A DNA stretch of 16,409 nt from Bacteroidia bacterium (GTDB lineage: Bacteria > Bacteroidota > Bacteroidia > Bacteroidales > UBA12481): contig JAPLDV010000762.1 in the NCBI GenBank assembly GCA_026391235.1, positions 1 to 16,409 on the forward strand, written 5' to 3'. Position 1 is the first letter of the stretch; each line of letters begins with the position of its first letter. The notes under the pieces are model-generated. The model worked only from the letters and a program-made list of their open reading frames with translations, made no database searches and had not been told where the DNA came from. Positions 6,742 through 16,409 of the stretch are shown here, in pieces. Made by a program: the position numbers and the translations under genes.

Positions 6742-6963
6742 ATGTATTGGACACTTGAATTAGCCTCCAAACTGGAAGACGCTCCCTGGCCAGCAACCAA
6801 AGATGAACTTATCGATTTTGGTATTCGCTCCGGAGCACCACTCGAAGTGATCGAAAATTTGCAGGAAATTGAAGACGAAGGTGAAATCTATGAAAGCATA
6901 GAAGACATCTGGCCTGATTACCCAAGCAAGGACGATTTCTTCTTTAATGAGGAAGAATATTAA
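6742..6963 (+). CDS. Small acidic conserved protein, DUF2795-type
   Basis: A 73-residue, strongly acidic protein (MYWTLELASKLEDAPWPATK... with DEGEIYESIEDIWPDYPS and a C-terminal FFFNEEEY). From memory it matches the short DUF2795-type protein found almost universally in Bacteroidota; its function is not established. There are no transmembrane segments, signal peptide or cysteines, so it is cytoplasmic. Its own promoter lies just upstream. The gene is monocistronic and converges on the OstA gene with only 3 bp between the stop codons. Its length matches the family as I know it, so it is intact. Confidence 0.88.
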   Translation: MYWTLELASKLEDAPWPATKDELIDFGIRSGAPLEVIENLQEIEDEGEIYESIEDIWPDYPSKDDFFFNEEEY

Positions 6964-6966
6964 AGA

Positions 6967-8475
6967 CTATTTCCAGATCTTGATATCGTCGCGTGTCTTG
7001 GGCCTTTTTTCATCTAACCACTTAAATCCTTCCAAATACAAATCATTGGCTTTTAAGTCTTTAAGCGGTGTAAGCTTTGAATCCGGGTCGGTTACAAAAG
7101 AAATCCGGTCAATCTTTCCATCGGTAAAAGCAATCCGAATATTACTGCTTAATGACTTATTCTGTCCGATAATCTGCAGCCCGTCCTTCGGATAAAACAG
7201 AGATTCACCGTTTCCGATCACTTCAACTTGATGAAGCTGGTCGGATCTGAAAAATCCGGTTATTTTCTTACCCTTAATTTGGTTATACAAAGTGCTGTCT
7301 TCACGGGTTATCATATACCCTCCACCCTTCATGTCCATACGGTCAATTCCTTTCTTGCCAAGATGAATGCCCACCGTGTCGGCGGTTAACTGGTTGTTAT
7401 CCTGCCATATAATAGGCTCATTGAATAATTGAATCAAACTGTCGGCAACCAGGTAATCCAATGAATCGCATCGCCCCTGGATATCTCTGCGATAAAACTG
7501 GACATGCGGGAAGGCCTGAATGCGCCGGGATTTTCTTAAGTCCTCACGGGAGGATACCAGCGTGTCGGAATGAAGGAATAGGCTATCTTTTTCACCTCCC
7601 ATGATGTACAGAACATCTTCAGTAATCTGAAACCGGTTCTTAATTTCGTCGTAATACAGATGCTCACCATGGATGATCATATTCTCAACCGTATCTTTCA
7701 GTTCGACGTTCCGGAAAGCTTCGGTAAAATTTCCTGCCTGGTTGTAAATCAGGCTATCCGTGCGGAGATTCTGCTGTTTGGCCTGCATAAATACATTCCT
7801 CGAAAATGAGGATGCTCTGTTTTTGGAATCGGAATAGCCGCGGTTGCAGGCAATATAATTTGTATCGCTGAAAACTTCAGTCGGACCTTCAAACGCCATG
7901 ATTCCGCTTTTAGAATTATACCGTAAACTGTCAGTAAACAGGGTATTGTCAGGATTAGTAAGTGACACATTTTCTTTGAAAACGAATTGGTTCGTTTTTA
8001 AAAACAAATATCCCCAGAAACTCTCCACGGTATTTATACTGTCGATGATCTGGCCGCCACCGTAATAAACGGCGGTCTCATCTTTCATATTATAATCGAG
8101 CCTGGGAGCCTTAAGGGTTTCTTTCACATTGTCCATGAATACATTACCCTCAAGCTGAGCGAGTTCTGTTTCGCCGTTGTAATCTAATTTCTGCGCATAA
8201 ATATTCAGCGTATCTGCCTTAATGATATGAACCCTGCTGAATCCCTTAAATTGATTGATTGCTTCATCAAGATAAGCACTGTCGCAGGTGAGAGTCAGAT
8301 TCTTATGCGACATTCTGACATTACCAAGCAGACGCTTGATTCCATTGCCAATGGAGGGATCAACAGAGATTACGTCAGCGCTGAAATCAACGATACGGGT
8401 TTCCTGGGACAAGCAGGCCAGGGATGATGACAGCGCCAGGGCTGCCACGATGCTCAGTTTAAGCCAGCATCTCAT
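6967..8475 (-). CDS. OstA/LptA-like LPS-transport protein
   Basis: Predicted periplasmic or outer-membrane OstA-family protein of the LPS export pathway. In the family the beta-jelly-roll repeats bind and pass LPS. From ATG 8475 it has 502 residues: a signal peptide (MRCWLKLSIVAALALSSSLA), then repeated beta-strand units. Examples are LLGNVRMSHKNLTLTCDSAY, LEGNVFMDNVKETLKAPRLD and FKENVSLTNPDNTLFTDSLR, the typical 'gene-V-lt-d-l-y' pattern of the OstA N-terminal domain, continuing almost to the C-terminus. A longer frame starts at 8574, but it lacks a signal peptide at its N-terminus and would overlap the MoxR gene by 116 nt. The 8475 start overlaps it by 17 nt and exposes the signal peptide directly. 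It is the last gene of the operon. Confidence 0.85.
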   Translation of the reverse strand: MRCWLKLSIVAALALSSSLACLSQETRIVDFSADVISVDPSIGNGIKRLLGNVRMSHKNLTLTCDSAYLDEAINQFKGFSRVHIIKADTLNIYAQKLDYNGETELAQLEGNVFMDNVKETLKAPRLDYNMKDETAVYYGGGQIIDSINTVESFWGYLFLKTNQFVFKENVSLTNPDNTLFTDSLRYNSKSGIMAFEGPTEVFSDTNYIACNRGYSDSKNRASSFSRNVFMQAKQQNLRTDSLIYNQAGNFTEAFRNVELKDTVENMIIHGEHLYYDEIKNRFQITEDVLYIMGGEKDSLFLHSDTLVSSREDLRKSRRIQAFPHVQFYRRDIQGRCDSLDYLVADSLIQLFNEPIIWQDNNQLTADTVGIHLGKKGIDRMDMKGGGYMITREDSTLYNQIKGKKITGFFRSDQLHQVEVIGNGESLFYPKDGLQIIGQNKSLSSNIRIAFTDGKIDRISFVTDPDSKLTPLKDLKANDLYLEGFKWLDEKRPKTRDDIKIWK

Positions 8476-9415
8476 TGATAATATCTTCGACCGAAATACC
8501 CCGTGCTTCGGCTTTGTAATTCCTGATAATCCGGTGGCGCAGGATTGCCGGTGCAATTGCTCTGACATCCTCAATATCAGGTGAATATTTTCCGTTTAAA
8601 ACAGCATGCGTCTTGGCTCCGATAATCAGGAATTGTGATGCCCTTGGTCCGGCACCCCAAACCAGGTAATCCTTAGCCATCGGGTGTGCAAGGTGACTGT
8701 TTGGCCTGGTTTTGGAAGTGAGATTAACGGCCCATTCAACAACGCTGTGATTTACCGGTACACGACGGATCAAATCCTGATAAAACAAAATCTCTTCCTT
8801 AGAAATAACCTGATTAAGTGAAGATTCAATATCTGAAGTTGTTCTCTTGACAATCGTAATTTCATCTTCAAAAGCCGGATAATCAAGCAAAATATTCAGC
8901 ATGAAGCGATCGAGCTGTGCTTCGGGCAACGGATAGGTCCCTTCCTGCTCAATAGGGTTCTGTGTGGCCAGCACAAAGAAAGGCTCATCCAAAACGTAAC
9001 GGATACCGCTTGATGTGACAGACTTCTCCTGCATGGCTTCCAGCAGGGCGGACTGGGTTTTGGGTGGTGTCCGGTTGATCTCATCTGCAAGGATCATGTG
9101 CGCAAACAAAGGCCCCTTTACAAATTTGAACTGCCGGCTTGAATCGAGAATCTCAGTCCCGATAATATCAGATGGCATCAGGTCAGGGGTGAATTGAATC
9201 CTTTTGAAATCCAACCCGAGAATCCTGGATATTGTTGTGACCAGCAAGGTTTTAGCCAATCCCGGAACGCCAACCAGCAAACAATGCCCACGGCTGAAAA
9301 TGCTAACCAGAACCTGCTCAACAACCTGATCCTGACCGATAATGACTTTCCGGATCTCATTAAAAAACTGCTCATATGAGCTCTTTAATTTGTCAACTGC
9401 TTCTTTATCACCCAT
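8459..9415 (-). CDS. MoxR-family AAA+ ATPase
   Basis: 318-residue cytoplasmic AAA+ chaperone-like ATPase. Visible motifs are IGQDQVVEQVL at the N-terminus, Walker A GVPGLAKT (49-56), the MoxR stretch FTPDLMPSDIIGTE (75-88), Walker B MILADE (107-112), sensor 1 ATQNP (150-154) and GTYPLPEAQLDRF (159-171). MoxR proteins usually act with DUF58 and von Willebrand-domain proteins encoded beside them, remodelling or maturing partner complexes. No such gene is present here. The gene starts 1 nt after the SurA-like stop and its end overlaps the OstA start by 17 nt, so it is translationally tied to envelope-chaperone genes. The family call is firm; the client is unknown. Confidence 0.94.
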   Translation of the reverse strand: MGDKEAVDKLKSSYEQFFNEIRKVIIGQDQVVEQVLVSIFSRGHCLLVGVPGLAKTLLVTTISRILGLDFKRIQFTPDLMPSDIIGTEILDSSRQFKFVKGPLFAHMILADEINRTPPKTQSALLEAMQEKSVTSSGIRYVLDEPFFVLATQNPIEQEGTYPLPEAQLDRFMLNILLDYPAFEDEITIVKRTTSDIESSLNQVISKEEILFYQDLIRRVPVNHSVVEWAVNLTSKTRPNSHLAHPMAKDYLVWGAGPRASQFLIIGAKTHAVLNGKYSPDIEDVRAIAPAILRHRIIRNYKAEARGISVEDIINEMLA

Positions 9416-9416
9416 A

Positions 9417-10838
9417 TTACTTCATCCATCCTTTATGTTCAAACTTGCACTCCTGAAAATCCCGGTCGATACGGATATACATTGATTGTTGTTTTTTTTC
9501 TATCCAGTCAACCAGTTCCTTGTTTCTCTTATCGCTAAGTGCCAGGGATTGCAGATACTGATAATCCTGCTTAAGGTCGGACTTGTGTGCAGGTTTGCTT
9601 GATTTTACCGAGAGGATCTTATAGACTGTCGAATTGTTAGCATCTTGGATTTCAATAACTTTTGATATTTCACCGATTTTCAGGTTTTTAATGGCATTGA
9701 ACACCTCGGCGCTCAGTTCCTGTGGCTCGAACCAGGTGGTATTGATGTTAGCCGAGTTAGGGTCCTGCTGACTGCCGCTGTTTACTAAAAGTCCACCGTT
9801 GGCCCTGGTTTCTTTCGATGAGCTGAAACTTAAAGCAGCATCCTCAAAGCTGATCTTATTTTCCCTGATCATCTGGGCAATACTATCCAACCTTTGGCGT
9901 ACCGCCAGTTTTTCTTCGATAGTAGGTTTTGGTGATAAAAGAATATGCTTAGCGTTGATAACGTCGCCGCGGCGATCGATCAGTTGGATGATATGATAGC
10001 CGAACTCTGTTTTTACTACCCTTGATATCTCATTGCCTTTCAGGTTAAATGCCACAGCAGCAAATTCCGGTACTAACTGGCTCCTTGGAGTCATCCCCAT
10101 TTCACCACCACGTGGGGCTGAACCCTTGTCCTCTGAATAAAGTACTGCAAGTGTCGTGAAGCTTTCGCCCTTTTGAATGCGATCCCTGAATTCCTTCAGC
10201 CGGTTCTGAATCCTGATAATCTCCGCTTCTGAAATCATAGGTTTGAGAACAATCTCACGGATCTCCATCGAAGCAGGCCGCAAAGGAATCTGAGCCGCCG
10301 GCAACTGTTTATAAAACTTCTGAACCTCGGATGGGGTTACCGCTACCTTATTGGTAATCTCCCCCTCAATTTTCTTGGCAATCATCATGTCCTTCTGCGG
10401 TTTGAAAAGGTCCTGCTTGATTTCGAGCAGGGATTTCTTAAAATAGTTTTCCAGATTTTCCTGCGATCCAGCCGTAATAATGAATTCCTGAAGCTTTAAA
10501 TCCACGGTCCTCTGGGCTTCTTCGTCGGTAACCATCACACTGTCGATCTCTGCCTGAATGATAAGGAGCTTGTTAACAAGCAATGATTCAAGAATATAAC
10601 ACTTAGGATCGCCGGGAAAGACAAAACCCTGGCGCCTTAGTTCTACTAATTGATTTTCAATATCCGACTGCAGAACGGGGTATTTCCCGACAACTGCGAC
10701 AACCCTGTCGAGAACGAGAGAATCATTTTGACCAACTACCTGAGCCTCGAGTTCTTTTGGCAAGCCCAGTACAAGAAGGAATGCCAGAAGAAGAGGGATT
10801 TTAAAAATTGACGGTGGGCAGATATTTCTATTTTTCAT
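9417..10838 (-). CDS. SurA-like periplasmic peptidyl-prolyl isomerase
   Basis: Predicted periplasmic chaperone and prolyl isomerase assisting outer-membrane protein folding. With ATG 10838 it has 473 residues. The N-terminus has a signal peptide (core PLLLAFLLVLGLP, ending LEAQ). A SurA-N helical chaperone domain covers about 40-170, including DRVVAVVGKYPVLQSDIENQ. Parvulin domain 1 (about 190-290) has GGEMGM and the canonical EFGYHIIQL. Parvulin domain 2 (about 294-412) has NAKHIL and a GG but lacks the FGYH element, so it may be less active. An upstream in-frame ATG at 10871 would overlap the preceding gene by 44 nt and lengthen the signal n-region; the 10838 start overlaps by 11 nt and is preferred. 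The stop is 1 nt from the MoxR start. Confidence 0.9.
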   Translation of the reverse strand: MKNRNICPPSIFKIPLLLAFLLVLGLPKELEAQVVGQNDSLVLDRVVAVVGKYPVLQSDIENQLVELRRQGFVFPGDPKCYILESLLVNKLLIIQAEIDSVMVTDEEAQRTVDLKLQEFIITAGSQENLENYFKKSLLEIKQDLFKPQKDMMIAKKIEGEITNKVAVTPSEVQKFYKQLPAAQIPLRPASMEIREIVLKPMISEAEIIRIQNRLKEFRDRIQKGESFTTLAVLYSEDKGSAPRGGEMGMTPRSQLVPEFAAVAFNLKGNEISRVVKTEFGYHIIQLIDRRGDVINAKHILLSPKPTIEEKLAVRQRLDSIAQMIRENKISFEDAALSFSSSKETRANGGLLVNSGSQQDPNSANINTTWFEPQELSAEVFNAIKNLKIGEISKVIEIQDANNSTVYKILSVKSSKPAHKSDLKQDYQYLQSLALSDKRNKELVDWIEKKQQSMYIRIDRDFQECKFEHKGWMK

Positions 10839-11712
10839 AAACTTCGACATCGTTTTGAATAACGGCTTCATTATAAATTGATTCTTCCAATTGTTTGAGA
10901 AAATCCATTTTACGTTTGTTGAGTAAGATATCCCGGATTTCCTGTTTTACAAATTCGAGTGGAGCTGTTTCACCGGGTAATTTATAATCAATGATTCGCG
11001 CAAAATGAAAATATCGGTCATCCTCAGCTTCAAGATATTTATATCGCTGAAGAAACTGTTTTGGATCCTGCACGGTGCCCGGCATTTTTTGCATCAGCAA
11101 TGGGAACGAGAGCCAGTTTTCTTCAAAGGAATCGGCGTATTCAGCAACCTGGGCGCCCAAATCCACCAATCTTTTATATGCCATGTCTTCGTAGGAATGT
11201 GCCAGGTCGCGGAATTCCCTGATACGGCTTGAATTTCTCAAAATTCTGAAATAGAAGCCTTTTACAATAGGATCCTGCAAGATAAAATTCTGATTAAACT
11301 GGTAGTAGTAGGTTTGAACCTCGCTATCGCTCAAAACCGTGTCAAGCTTTTGTTCAACCATCTGTTTTTCATAGGCATAGGTGAGAAGCGAAGTGCGATA
11401 TTCATCCAGAAGATTCTCAATATTTTTTTGGGCCTCGGTAAGGTTGAACTCGGCCTTATTAACAACAGCTTTCTTCTTTATCCACAATTCAATATACGAT
11501 TTTACCAGTCGCGAGCTATCTTCAGGGCTTGTACCGGCCGTTATTAATCCTTGAATATCACTTTTATACAGATAATTACCATAAGCGCGGGCCATCGGCT
11601 TTTCATTTTTCCTTTGGAGATCAGAACTGCATGAAGCAATAGCCGGCAGAATAATTACCAGAAGAACGAAGTTTATCAGACTGGTTTTAGAGTTTAATCT
11701 TGGATAATACAT
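10828..11712 (-). CDS. Lipoprotein with degenerate parvulin-like fold
   Basis: 294 residues. The N-terminus is a lipoprotein signal with lipobox IASC, making Cys28 the likely lipidated residue, followed by SSD. Residues about 45-150 are helical and SurA-N-like (SDIQGLI...LVKSYIELWIKKKAV...LLDEYRTSLLTYAYEKQMVEQ). The part after DSEVQTYYYQF follows the PPIase layout: VKGFYFRI replaces the usual vrASHIL, YFHFARIIDYK replaces FGYHIIRV, and there is a closing helix PLEFVKQEIRDILLNKRK. The GG-G and FGYH catalytic elements are absent, so prolyl isomerase activity is doubtful. It lies between two true parvulin genes and overlaps both (26 nt and 11 nt), so a membrane-anchored chaperone role beside them is the natural inference. 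The similarity is by pattern, not by alignment. Confidence 0.72.
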   Translation of the reverse strand: MYYPRLNSKTSLINFVLLVIILPAIASCSSDLQRKNEKPMARAYGNYLYKSDIQGLITAGTSPEDSSRLVKSYIELWIKKKAVVNKAEFNLTEAQKNIENLLDEYRTSLLTYAYEKQMVEQKLDTVLSDSEVQTYYYQFNQNFILQDPIVKGFYFRILRNSSRIREFRDLAHSYEDMAYKRLVDLGAQVAEYADSFEENWLSFPLLMQKMPGTVQDPKQFLQRYKYLEAEDDRYFHFARIIDYKLPGETAPLEFVKQEIRDILLNKRKMDFLKQLEESIYNEAVIQNDVEVYEK

Positions 11713-13672
11713 CCTGATTGATTTTGACGGGATACTTCTCTCTTAAAACTTGAATCCATTCTTTTTCGAGATTATCCTGGTAATCAGCGGTAACCTGACC
11801 GCGAATATCATCCAGTTTTTTAGGTTTTGGATCGATTAGCTTATTAATCCAAACAAATATTTTTGTGTCCTGTTCGTTGATAATATCGGAAGCGCCGGGT
11901 TTCCATTTTACCTGATCAACCATCCAATTGTCGCCTTTTGCGTATAATTTATCCTCCACTTCGAAGCTGTTGCCGGAGTAACGTGCGGTCACTTCAGCAA
12001 GTGTATTCTGGACGGTAACCCCATCGCACCCGTCTTTGCACTTTTTCGTCAAAGCGGAGCGATATTCGTCAACCATTTTCTGGAGGTTGTTTTCCCCTTT
12101 TGCAAAAACAACAACTGCATCAAGCCTGAGCGGCCACATATATTTTGATTGATTGGCATTAAAGTATGCAACCAGGCCAATGGTGTCCCTGGATGCTTTC
12201 GACCAAACCATTTTGTCAGTTATTTCAAAGAGCAGGTTGCCATCACGAAATTCATGATACAGATCCCGGAATTCAGGATATTTCCGGTCGAGCTGTGTTT
12301 TTTCATATTCCAATATCCTGCCTTTGGCAAATTCATTGAATTTTTCATCCACAAATTCCGCAATGGTCCTTACGGTACCCTTTTTGACGGTAAGTGCCAG
12401 ATAGGAGGCAAATTCATTTTGATAGACAGTTATGTCACCCAGGGTGAATAGTACACCCATCTTTTGCAGAGCTGTATTGGGGTCCCATTTACCCTGGAAT
12501 ATGGAAGGATCCACCAAACGATAGAATTCTTCAAGATTTTGAGTATTCAAAGTGTATTTATACTCTTTTTTGAGCTTTTCGACAACAACCTGCTCGCTTT
12601 TCTGAGAACGGATATCTCTGGAGATCTGATTGGACAAAACCGATTTTGCTTCTTCCCAGGTATCCTGGTCTTTTTTATCCAGAAGCCGGATGATGAACCA
12701 TCCTAAAGTTGTTTCCACAGGTTCGGTAATATCACCCGGATTCCTGATTCCATAAGCTGCCTGGTCAAAAGCAGGTTCTTTCTGGTTGGGTCCGATCCAG
12801 AAGCCAGCATCACCGCGGACAGCCATTGTCCGGTCATCTGAGTATTTCCGGGCGAGGTCATTAAAATCAGCACCTGATTTAAGCTGGAGATAAATATTCT
12901 GAATTTCTTCTTTTGCTTTAGCCTTTTCTTCATCCGTCATTGTGTAATTGAATGCCTTCCAAATGGTTGCAACATGGATTTTTCCACGGGCCGGCTTTTT
13001 ATCTGTAACGCGGATAATGTGGTATCCGAACTGGGTACGAACCGGCATGGAAAGTTCACCGATTTTCATGGTAAAAATCGCGGTTTCGAAAGGATAAACA
13101 ACTTGAAGAACAGGCATATATCCAATATCACCACCATTGGTTGAAGCGGAGATATCATTACTGACTTCTTTGGCAACATCTTCAAATCTTTCGCCTTTGA
13201 TTAACCTGTCGCGAATGGCCATTGACTTACGATATGCAAGAAGCGTATCTCCCGCAGGAGCGTCCGGTTTGACACCAATCAGAATATGGCTGGCACGGAC
13301 TTCCCATTTGCCTCGTTCGTATGCTTCTTTTACGAGTTCATCGGTAACTTCCTGATCCATCAGGTATGGCTTAGAAAGTTGCTCACGGTTGCTGGCCAGC
13401 TCTTTAATAAATGAAGCGGCTGTATCAAGTCCCTGAGCTTCAGCTTCCCTAACCTTAAGTTTAAAGTTGACAAACATGTCGAGAGATTCCTGAACCGTGG
13501 GTTTCTGACCGGTAAGGTTATTCTTGTTTTTATTCAATATCCGGGTAAACTCACTGGTATAGATGGGTTTATCACCGATGGTCATTAAAACGGCCTCCTG
13601 ACTGAAAGCTGTTACACCGGGTAAAAGCAGCATAACTGCACAAACGGTAGTTAAGCAAGAACTGTACTTCAT
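11687..13672 (-). CDS. Large parvulin-type peptidyl-prolyl isomerase (PpiD/SurA-like)
   Basis: 661-residue periplasmic prolyl isomerase/chaperone. The signal peptide (about 1-25, ending AFSQ) is followed by a SurA/PpiD-like N-domain (VLMTIGDKPIYTSEFTRIL and MFVNFKLKVREAEAQGLD). Parvulin domain 1 (about 124-224) is fully canonical: VRASHILIG, NGGDIGYMP, FGYHIIRVTDK. Parvulin domain 2 (about 231-333) is more diverged (KIHVATIWK, RGDAGFWIG, GWFIIRLLDKK). Residues 340-661 form a long C-terminal region with no family I can name. Unlike E. coli PpiD, which is a membrane-anchored protein, this one has a cleavable-looking signal. It follows guaB by 66 bp and its end overlaps the lipoprotein gene by 26 nt. 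It heads the envelope-chaperone part of the operon. Confidence 0.92.
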   Translation of the reverse strand: MKYSSCLTTVCAVMLLLPGVTAFSQEAVLMTIGDKPIYTSEFTRILNKNKNNLTGQKPTVQESLDMFVNFKLKVREAEAQGLDTAASFIKELASNREQLSKPYLMDQEVTDELVKEAYERGKWEVRASHILIGVKPDAPAGDTLLAYRKSMAIRDRLIKGERFEDVAKEVSNDISASTNGGDIGYMPVLQVVYPFETAIFTMKIGELSMPVRTQFGYHIIRVTDKKPARGKIHVATIWKAFNYTMTDEEKAKAKEEIQNIYLQLKSGADFNDLARKYSDDRTMAVRGDAGFWIGPNQKEPAFDQAAYGIRNPGDITEPVETTLGWFIIRLLDKKDQDTWEEAKSVLSNQISRDIRSQKSEQVVVEKLKKEYKYTLNTQNLEEFYRLVDPSIFQGKWDPNTALQKMGVLFTLGDITVYQNEFASYLALTVKKGTVRTIAEFVDEKFNEFAKGRILEYEKTQLDRKYPEFRDLYHEFRDGNLLFEITDKMVWSKASRDTIGLVAYFNANQSKYMWPLRLDAVVVFAKGENNLQKMVDEYRSALTKKCKDGCDGVTVQNTLAEVTARYSGNSFEVEDKLYAKGDNWMVDQVKWKPGASDIINEQDTKIFVWINKLIDPKPKKLDDIRGQVTADYQDNLEKEWIQVLREKYPVKINQDVLSKIKL

Positions 13673-13738
13673 AATTATTTACTGGTTTAATAGAAATGCC
13701 TGTATAGAACGTTTCACTTATTCGTTTGGTATAGGAAA

Positions 13739-16409
<2,671 letters not shown>

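Noticed and set aside
8475..8574. N-terminal extension of the OstA-like protein to ATG 8574
   Set aside because: It would overlap the MoxR coding sequence by 116 nt and bury the signal peptide. The 8475 start gives a proper signal peptide at the N-terminus.

Overview
The window looks like part of a chromosome from a member of the Bacteroidota, probably an uncultured Bacteroidales-type organism. The evidence is a six-bladed beta-propeller secreted protein, the small acidic DUF2795-type protein, an OstA-like LPS-transport protein, a run of SurA/PpiD-type peptidyl-prolyl isomerases behind guaB, and TAnnTTTG-type -7 promoter boxes with very AT-rich starts. Family assignments come from reading the translated sequence; no database search was possible.

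Left part (1-3910, all genes on the minus strand): the first 32 codons of an unidentified exported protein, a secreted M1-family zinc aminopeptidase, and a six-bladed beta-propeller gene broken by two in-frame TAG codons. A 72-base tract without G on the + strand lies in front of the peptidase gene. From about 3222 to 3909 there is no gene. The GC-rich half of this gap (about 3500-3914) is a cluster of short palindromes sharing a CCTTTGCG/CGCAAAGG core, with a 21-bp tandem duplication, and it ends exactly at the recG stop codon.

Middle (3910-6963): recG (minus) is divergent from a LolD/MacB-type ABC ATPase gene. That ATPase gene has an internal out-of-frame deletion removing the signature motif. 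A well-defined promoter then drives a 73-residue conserved acidic protein.

Right part (6967-16409): a tight minus-strand series reads guaB, then a large two-domain parvulin PPIase, a lipoprotein with a degenerate parvulin-like fold, a SurA-like PPIase, a MoxR AAA+ ATPase and an OstA-like protein. From the first PPIase onward every junction overlaps or is 1 nt apart, so this is very probably one operon. Its likely theme is folding and delivery of outer-membrane proteins and LPS. recQ is divergent from guaB and runs off the right edge.

Most of the window is housekeeping DNA. I see no defence, CRISPR, phage or biosynthetic system. The items most worth a second look are the palindrome cluster, the two broken genes near it, the MoxR gene inside an envelope-chaperone operon, and the catalytically degenerate parvulin lipoprotein.
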